Under the pieces are notes generated by a model. It made no database searches. It saw nothing but the letters and a program-made list of their open reading frames with translations, and was not told the DNA's origin. From Escarpia spicata (Eukaryota; Annelida; Polychaeta; Sabellida; Siboglinidae), in NCBI GenBank assembly GCA_963995525.1, contig OZ023217.1, positions 5,862,830-5,926,829 of the forward strand: DNA of 64,000 nt, given 5' to 3'. Made by a program: the position numbers and the translations under genes. This document shows, in pieces, positions 57,401-64,000 of the stretch (the stretch's first letter is position 1; each line of letters begins with the position of its first letter).

Positions 57401-57985
57401 CTTGAAGTCACAGCTCCTTCCCACAGGAAGCCTTTCAGCATAGCCAAAGCTGCCTGTACATATGCATAAAAACTGTAATTGCTGATTGCATGTATTACAG
57501 TCCAAATTCTTCTTCATATACACCCTGTATATCTACCATGATATCAGCCATATCTGTCTTCGAGTTTCCAACACAATATACAATTTATACAATTGTTTTT
57601 GTAATATTTAGCGGAACAGTCACTGCACATTATCAGGTGCCGATTTGATAGCTGGTAGGATTTGGCACACATACACAAATTACAATCACAACCAGAGTAA
57701 TGTCGATATGGAAACTACTGTTCTTGCTCCCCAGAATAATGTCCTTTACACATAATTTTTTTAACACGTCCCTGACTACAAAATAATGCAGTTTGGCATT
57801 GAATATCTGTTAACAATAAAACACTACTTCTAGCAAAAAAATTGTCATTAGTACAACTAGGAACACAGCAATGTCTATTACCCAAACAACAACGGCGTTT
57901 CTTTCACGGAGCTATGGTGTCTTCCTTTCTGTTGCTGTGCATATCCTGCCTCATTTTCGAAACAGGAAGTACTTCCGCATGAATA
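57401..57985. other. No supported feature
   Basis: AT-rich DNA downstream of the SWIM/YqaJ relic. It may include the old 3' UTR. No clear element is seen. Confidence 0.4.
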
Positions 57986-58425
57986 ATGTCTATTATTCCA
58001 GAACTGAGAGCCCTTAGTTATGAAATATGCATAAAAGAATATGGTTTGACAACACTAGAGACAAGGAGGTTGAGAGATCACTTAGAAGTTTTTAGGAAAT
58101 TGAATGGTTATGAAAATACAGACAGGAATATTTTTTCTCAGTCAAGAAAGATAGAAGAACTAGAGGATTTTATATAAAATTAAATCAAATTAGTGAAGGA
58201 ACAGTGTAGATAAGATATAAGAAAGAATTCATTCTCACAGAGAACTATAAATTAATGGAACAGTTTATCTGTTGATTGTGTGGATGCTAGCAGTTTGAAT
58301 TTTATTTAAAAAACTGACATATATATATCAGAAGAGTAGGATACACACTGATAAAAATAGTTGGACACTCAGTAAGCCAAAGGCAAATACTCTGAGTGAC
58401 AAACTGGCAATCTAGTTCAATCTTG
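57986..58425 (+). pseudogene. CR1-like LINE C-terminal relic, second copy
   Basis: The frame from about 57993 reads IPELRALSYEICIKEYGLTT and LETRRLRDHLEVFRKLNGYE, matching the element at 51570-51690 residue for residue over most positions. A decayed 'aatggaacagtttatctg' and 'gattgtgtggatgctagcag' follow at 58254-58290, and a shared 3' UTR (agtaagccaaaggcaaa; compare gataagccaaaggga at 51928). Frame breaks occur after 58177. The upstream reverse transcriptase is missing. Confidence 0.85.
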
Positions 58426-59045
58426 ACCAATCTACAGGCAGTGCAGAATGGTAATACTGTAGTCTTCAAATGTGCCCTTTCCTTGTTCATAAACTATTTT
58501 TTCAGTGTGCAAAAATCCTTGAAAAAGTCTACTGTCAGCTACTCTATCTATATTTCGTGAACCAGGAAATAACACAATGATCTATCCCCATAATCGTCAT
58601 TTATTGTGTGGACAGACACTGCGTGTGATCCTGCGGACCGGAAGCATGGATATTACTTCACAGACTGCCCTCAGATCGTTACTCATAGAAACTCGCTTCA
58701 AGTACAAATATTGGACATTCGGTCGTTACGATAATGGCAATAATACACAGTCAACCATAAGCACTAGATTACCATGGTAGCTCTTTGCAAGCAATACTCC
58801 GCAGATCCATAATGGTTGTAATTTCATCCTTGCTGGAGCCCACCAGTGCCTCTTATATGACTGGATAATGGGTCCTTTTGTGGCAGTTCCGTGATGTCTA
58901 CTGAATGTAATGTTCGTCACATGGCAATATATCTAGCACTTCCTTGCTTAACTTTGGTGGTGTGTTGGTCTATAAACTTTGACCACTGCAATGTCATGTA
59001 TCAGAGTCAGCCAATATAATTTACCCTCAGTGATCCTGAACAACT
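58426..59045. other. No supported feature
   Basis: No gene or element is recognised. Confidence 0.4.
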
Positions 59046-59071
59046 AGTGTGTGTGTGTGTGCGTGCGTTCG

Positions 59072-59103
<32 letters not shown>

Positions 59104-59400
59104 TGTGTGCGTTTGTGTGTGTGCGTGCGTGCGTACGTGCGTACGTGCGTACGTGTGTTTGTTTGTGTGTGTGTATGTGTGTGTTTGTGTGCGCGTGCTT
59201 GCATGCAGGTATGCAGGTGTGCAGGTGTGCAGGTGTGCAGGTGTGCAGGTGTGCAGGTGTGCAGGTGTGCAGGTGTGCAGGCATGCGTGTGTGTGTTTGC
59301 TTGTGTGTATATGTGTGTTTGTGTTTCCGTGCGTGCGTACTTGTGTACGTGCAGGTGTGCAGGCAGGCATGCATGTGGCTGTGTGTCTGCATTGCATATA
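59046..59400 (+). repeat. Compound TG / TGCG / GCAGGTGT microsatellite
   Basis: A (TG)n run is followed by (GTGC)n, (TACGTGCG), a (TTTG)/(TG) mixture, then about nine tandem 'gtgcaggt' octamers at 59206-59280, and mixed TG again. Frames on both strands are low complexity. Confidence 0.97.
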
Positions 59401-60892
59401 TATATATGTGTATGCATGCAGACATATGTGTAGATGATCAATGTTTTGATTACAGTACCCAGATATATCAAAATAAGTTTTGAGTGAAATATATATGATT
59501 ATCAAATGTCCAAAAAATATTGCAAAAAGTACACCATTGTTCAAAATGGGAAGACACAATGCATCTTGGGGTCATTCAGTAATTCTCCTTTGGTGATTAA
59601 ATTACAAATAGACTTGTGTGCACATGTACGTTCTTCAGATAAAAATGAAATACGTTATATCTTTACGTCAAATGCTATCAATGTGTGGCACTGGTACTGC
59701 CACCTAGTGATCCACCTTTTCCTAGAAAGGCTGCCCACAAGCTGAACATATAATTGGTCATCAATCAGTTTAGCGAAACCGATGATGGATTATGAAAATC
59801 GAACTGATTCCCAACATTAGTGCATGTGTGGGTTGAAAGAATTATTCCAAATTTTTGGACATTCATTTCAATAAACGCTACTCGGAAGGATGGATTTTCT
59901 ATGGTCGTTTTTTTGGTTTCAAAATTAATAAAAATACTAGAAATGTTCAAATTGTCCATCAGATGATTTCTGATGTATCTGCCATAAATATAACTATAGC
60001 TGTAACAGGATTGTGTTCAGTTATAGCTGCGTAATTATTTACAAATGCAGTGTAATTGTACTTAATTTTAGAACGATAACAAATAACATCATTGATCAAT
60101 GTATAATAATAAATAAATTTATATTACTTAATTGCTAAATTCAAATAAAAAAAAATTTTTTTTATGATTGATGCGGTAACATAACTTGTCATTGAGCGAT
60201 CTTGACATTCTGACAGAACTCTTGAATTTTGAGCTGCCTTCATTGTAATCAAGATAATTGCAATGACATTATTATCCGCATTAAACATAATTGATAAAAC
60301 AAATTAAAAGTGCATATTTCGCTATTTCGCACAGGGCAAAAACAACAGCGTACGTAAGTGGCGCAATCTGGCCGAGTTTTGAAAACGCTAGAAATATTAT
60401 CTGAACGTATTGGCCGCAATTGTTTCATGTTTCTAGAAAAAAAAAGCTGGGAAAAAGGAATTAAAAGAAAACGGCTGAGGTATAAAGGACTAAATACGTA
60501 CAATGACACTAAATCAGGGAACGCACGTAGTCGTAGACGTGTAACCAGAAAGTCACAGGTGGCAGCACACTGCACAGGCCACAGCCACCTATGTATCTCG
60601 GCCGCTGTACAAGCTCTCCTTATTACTTCTTTAATTATTATACATATTTTTCTCGTCGGCAAATCAGGTGCGATTATTTAATTGCTTACCTTATTCATAT
60701 AGCAATCGCCCTTTAAGCATACATGAGACCCGTTGAGCGTAAGCCAAGCAACAAAACGCTACACCATTCGTTACGTCTCTCCTATTCCGCAAGAGCTTGC
60801 TCGTGGCTCCACAATGTAGCGCCACTGTTTAGATTTTGATACATTTTCACCACCACGTGCCGACACTGATGATTTTTCGGGCCTCTGTATTC
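59401..60892. other. AT-rich non-coding stretch
   Basis: Overlapping frames of 107 (plus, 60358-60681) and 137 (minus, 60249-60662) codons are present without a recognisable domain. The overlap on opposite strands argues that at least one is chance. Confidence 0.35.
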
Positions 60893-61203
60893 CCCGGAAC
60901 GTTTCCAGAACGGATTTTTAGAATCATCTACCATTCGCTGTATACTTCGCATGAGAATGATACTTCGCAAATAGTTATAATATAACATGTCCGTCAATAT
61001 GAAGGCGTAACATCTACATTAATGTATATTCATATGCGATGGAACGTCGTTTAGCGGATTTTTTTAATCGTCTACCATTTCGGTGTGCGTTTCGCATGAG
61101 ACTGATACTTCGCACAAAGCTAACTATTTATGTACTATAATATGTCCGTCAATGTGAAGGCATACTGTTTAAATTAATGTATAATCATATGCGATAGAAC
61201 ATC
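60893..61203 (+). repeat. Diverged tandem duplication, about 155-bp period
   Basis: Both halves carry, in order, 'ggaacg', 'cggatttttt/ag', 'atc.tctaccatt', 'ttcgcatgaga.tgatactt', 'ataatat', 'atgtccgtcaat', 'tgaaggc', and 'catatgcgat.gaac'. Two copies, with many substitutions. Confidence 0.85.
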
Positions 61204-62554
61204 GCGGAACGTCGATCGAAGATGGAACTAAGACTGCGGATGATGACGGCTTTGTTTTGGCTGTTCCATCTATTGAACACACCTACACTGAGCTACAGGC
61301 AATCACTGGCTTCGCGCCTACACTGTCAATAAGACGTCTCACGGGCCCTTCATCTCAAAGTAATATTATGTTTAATATTTTTGTTGTAAAAATTAAATAT
61401 TAAAAATTGGGATTGCTATACTATGTCTATAACCGGGTTTTATGTATATTGTTACATTATAGTAGATCGAGTCTGTGCGACTAAATCTATGTAGATAGGG
61501 TGTAGACTAGTATTATGTTTGCCGTGCCATACTGGGTAACTCAGTCGTGTGTGCGTGCGTGTATGCGTGCGTGTGTGGTTTGTGTGTGTGCTTGCATGTG
61601 TAATATCATATACCAGTAGTACACATCTGCTTTACATCATTTACTATATATATATATATACATGCATATATATATATATATATACACACACACTTAAATA
61701 CACATACACACACACACTTTTAAAAACAAAAAAACAACATCTGTGTATCATTTTCAATATTTATTATGAAAAATCAATATTGTGAAATAACAGTTAATCT
61801 TTTCAGCCCGTAGTTTTCCTCCACAGCCAAAAGTGGTGAACTTGAAACAAAATATTGACGTTTTAGCACATTGCTGGTTAACCTTGTGTCCTTATTATTC
61901 ACATTAGTACATACACATAGAGTAGTAGTTACTATAAGTGGTAACTAATTAGTGCTAATGAGAAAGGAATACACACCTCAGCACTACCCTTGAGACTTAA
62001 TCTGCTCTTAATTGCAATTAAACACGTGCATGCCACAGCCTCTGGAGCTGATAGTGCACAGTAGACCAGACAATACACAAAATAAGAAATAAGTAAACTG
62101 TCTTGCAGGTACTCAAAAACAGATCAATCAGGGATCAATAATTTGTCAGTCTTATTGGCATTTTCACGATACAAAACCATATGAAAATTAGTTTTCAAAT
62201 GCTACAGGTGTAAAGATACCCGTGTGAATACGATTTAATAGCTCAGGTTGAGAGTGAGTACAACAATTTCTCGTCGGGAGCCTACAGTTTTAGTTTTTAG
62301 TCGCATGAGGAGCATACCTTATTTCGTCACATCTTCCTCTCTAACAGAAAAGAACTTATGTATCAATGCAATTTAAACAGCAAAAAATAGTTATTGAAAC
62401 GCAAGAATTGTATAGCCAAAATGTTAATTATATCGTTAATATCGAAATGTTACTGTTTAACTGTTTATAGTCTCAGTGTTCTAAATTAATGTTCAACATC
62501 GAAACGTCCAAAGTCCAAGTGGATTCGCAACATCATCAGACATAGTCACGACGT
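61204..62554. other. AT-rich non-coding stretch with microsatellites
   Basis: It contains a (GTGC)/(TG) run at about 61547-61592 and (TA)n with (CA)n at about 61644-61718. No gene is recognised. Confidence 0.45.
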
Positions 62555-62825
62555 CTGACATTTGTTGTATGCAAACGCTTCGAGCGTCTGAGTGCTGGAG
62601 ATGCACTCTTCACAGGTGTCGCTGTGACAGCGACTGGAGGCTCAACAAAGGCGCATCTGTCTGCTCCGTATGCATCTCTGACTCGTTAGCATTGCCCAAG
62701 TCCTCGTTCAACTGTGGTTCCTGGGATGGTGTACGTTTGATGTATCGACGATTTCGATGATATGTGCCCGTACCAACTCGGATGTTGTATGCCTTAGGGC
62801 CTGAGTTTCCGTCGCAAGTACCGAG
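62555..62825 (-). pseudogene. Ty3/Gypsy-type Pol C-terminal tail, relic
   Basis: On the minus strand the sequence reads KAYNIRVGTGTYHRNRRYIK near 62795-62735, the S/AY.V....G..YRRNRRHL pattern found just after the integrase core of Ty3/Gypsy Pol. In another frame it ends with ALRRSKRLHTTNVRRRDYV near 62600, the basic RRS.R tail usual at the end of these polyproteins. At least one frameshift separates the two parts. The integrase core, LTR and rest of the element are not in view. It is cut at about 62830 by the plus-strand LINE. Confidence 0.65.
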
Positions 62826-62829
62826 GTCC

Positions 62830-63795
62830 AGGTTTCCTCAACCGGCAGTCAATTTGCGCTATGGCTTTGTTGGAAAAGCACTGGACTGGATGACATCGTT
62901 CCTGCAAGACCGGACGAATAGTAATCGGTGACCAATCGTCGAGTACTACTATTCTAACGACAGGTGTCCCGCAAGGCTCTGTCATTGGACCACTGCTTTT
63001 TTCATTATATGTCCAACCTATCGGTGACATTATTCGAGCCCATGGATTATTCTTCCACCACTATGCTGACGACTTACATATCTACTCACATTTCGACCTG
63101 GATCGTTCCGCTTTAACGGCTGCGGTTCAGCAAATGGAGGACTGTTTGGTTGAAATAAAGAACGGGATGGCATGGAATTCTATGTGCATGAACGACGGCA
63201 AGACACAGTATCGTCATATTGTACCCAAGTCTGTGGATGCAATCGTTGATGGCAATGTGATTCGCTTTGGTGGTTCTACAATTACAACTTCACGATGTGT
63301 TCAAAGTCTTGGTGTCTTCATTGACAGACACCTAGATATGAAAAAGCAAGTGTCGCAAACTGTCAGTGCATGCTCATTCTACCTCCGCCACATAAATCAG
63401 ATTAGCCGTTTTTTACCCAAACCGACAAAGGAACGCGTAGTCAATGCCATCATCACATCGCGGATTAACTACTGCAACGCACTCTTGTACGGCACCTCTG
63501 CAGTTAACATCGCGCGTCTGCAACGAATACACAACTCGGCTGCCAGACTGATCCTGCGTCGTCCACGTAGTGACAGCGCCACACCCCTGTTACGCGAACA
63601 TCTTTGGCTGCCTGTTGCGCGCTGAGTGGATTACAAGATACTGGAACTCACGTACCAAGCCATGCACAATGACGCGCCCGTGTACCTGTGTGAACTCGTG
63701 CACCCATAAGTGTTGTTCAAACCTGTGACACTCTCGCCAGCTTCAAATGTCGTCTGAAGACACATTTCTTTTGTGTTTCATATTAGTGTCACTCT
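62830..63795 (+). pseudogene. L2-like LINE reverse transcriptase relic
   Basis: Order of motifs: [20 protein letters not shown] (about 62850), [16 protein letters not shown] (62973 onward), [11 protein letters not shown] with the YADD catalytic box (about 63060), [13 protein letters not shown] (about 63303), [13 protein letters not shown] (about 63463), [15 protein letters not shown] (about 63520) and LWLPVAR, then TGA at 63623-63625 followed in frame by VDYKILELTYQAM. From VHP (about 63706) the sequence jumps to LASFKCRLKTHFF (about 63738), so roughly 60 codons of the usual C-terminus are deleted. There is a frameshift near 62918. It is inactive. Confidence 0.9.
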
Positions 63796-64000
63796 AGATG
63801 AACACTGCCCTCTACTAAAACTAATTTTAATTAGTTATCGTATTCGTATAATGATTATTCATTATTCCTCACGTAAACTATTTTATATCAAATGTTTTAC
63901 TAAATTATGTATTACTAATAATCATACATATATATTTATTTATTAGTATTATTTTTATATAGTTATTGTACTAGATTGATTATTATTAATATTATTTAAT
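63796..64000. other. AT-rich 3' UTR or flank of the L2-like LINE
   Basis: Very AT-rich, with 'attattattaatattatt' at the window end, which could be the LINE tail. The element end cannot be placed inside the window. Confidence 0.4.

Noticed and set aside
60249..60681. Overlapping 107- and 137-codon frames on opposite strands
   Set aside because: Neither has a recognised domain, and long antiparallel frames often arise by chance.

Overview
The window looks like a non-genic, repeat-rich stretch of an animal nuclear genome. It is AT-rich, has no prokaryotic gene organisation, and has many (CA)n, (TA)n and (TAA)n microsatellites. It carries several non-LTR retrotransposon relics, tRNA-derived SINEs, a Ty3/Gypsy integrase tail, and one broken intron-containing gene of the SWIM zinc finger plus YqaJ nuclease family. 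That gene family and the mix of RTE-like, L2-like and CR1-like LINEs suggest an aquatic invertebrate. A mollusc or other lophotrochozoan is my best guess, but this is inference and the species cannot be read from the sequence. I found no intact protein-coding gene, no rRNA or true tRNA gene and no CRISPR array.

Layout. 1-5 kb: a minus-strand SINE, an RTE-like LINE 3' end, and a CpG-denser patch (3.69-4.33 kb). 5-15 kb: minisatellites with 21-bp (5.5 kb), CpG-saturated 22-bp (8.2-9.6 kb), 34-bp purine-rich (11.4-12.4 kb) and about 23-bp alternating (14.2 kb) units, with L2-like LINE tails between them. 15-34 kb: a MITE-like element, tRNA-derived SINEs, a 62-bp array (19.7-21.7 kb), several SINE copies, two unclassified interspersed repeat families, strong hairpins, and long AT-rich stretches where I see nothing. 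34-41.3 kb: a 6.7-kb array of a 42-bp unit (about 159 copies) followed directly by a 24-bp array. 41-48 kb: LINE tails, complex CA tracts, an RTE-like LINE fragment with a visible target-site duplication, and a possible DNA transposon with subterminal repeats. 48-53.6 kb: a GAT-rich array, then a 19-20-bp minisatellite split by two unrelated LINE insertions. 55.7-57.4 kb: the SWIM/YqaJ pseudogene. 58-64 kb: a second CR1-like LINE tail, a TG/CAGG microsatellite, a diverged tandem duplication, a Gypsy integrase tail and an L2-like reverse transcriptase relic.

The long open frames at 33.9-41 kb and 11.4-12.3 kb exist because tandem units happen to lack stop codons. They do not look like genes. 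There is no pathway or operon here. The unusual feature is the concentration of different minisatellite families, roughly 15 kb of the 64 kb, and how they have been interrupted, dimerised and expanded, including an expansion inside the nuclease motif of the pseudogene.
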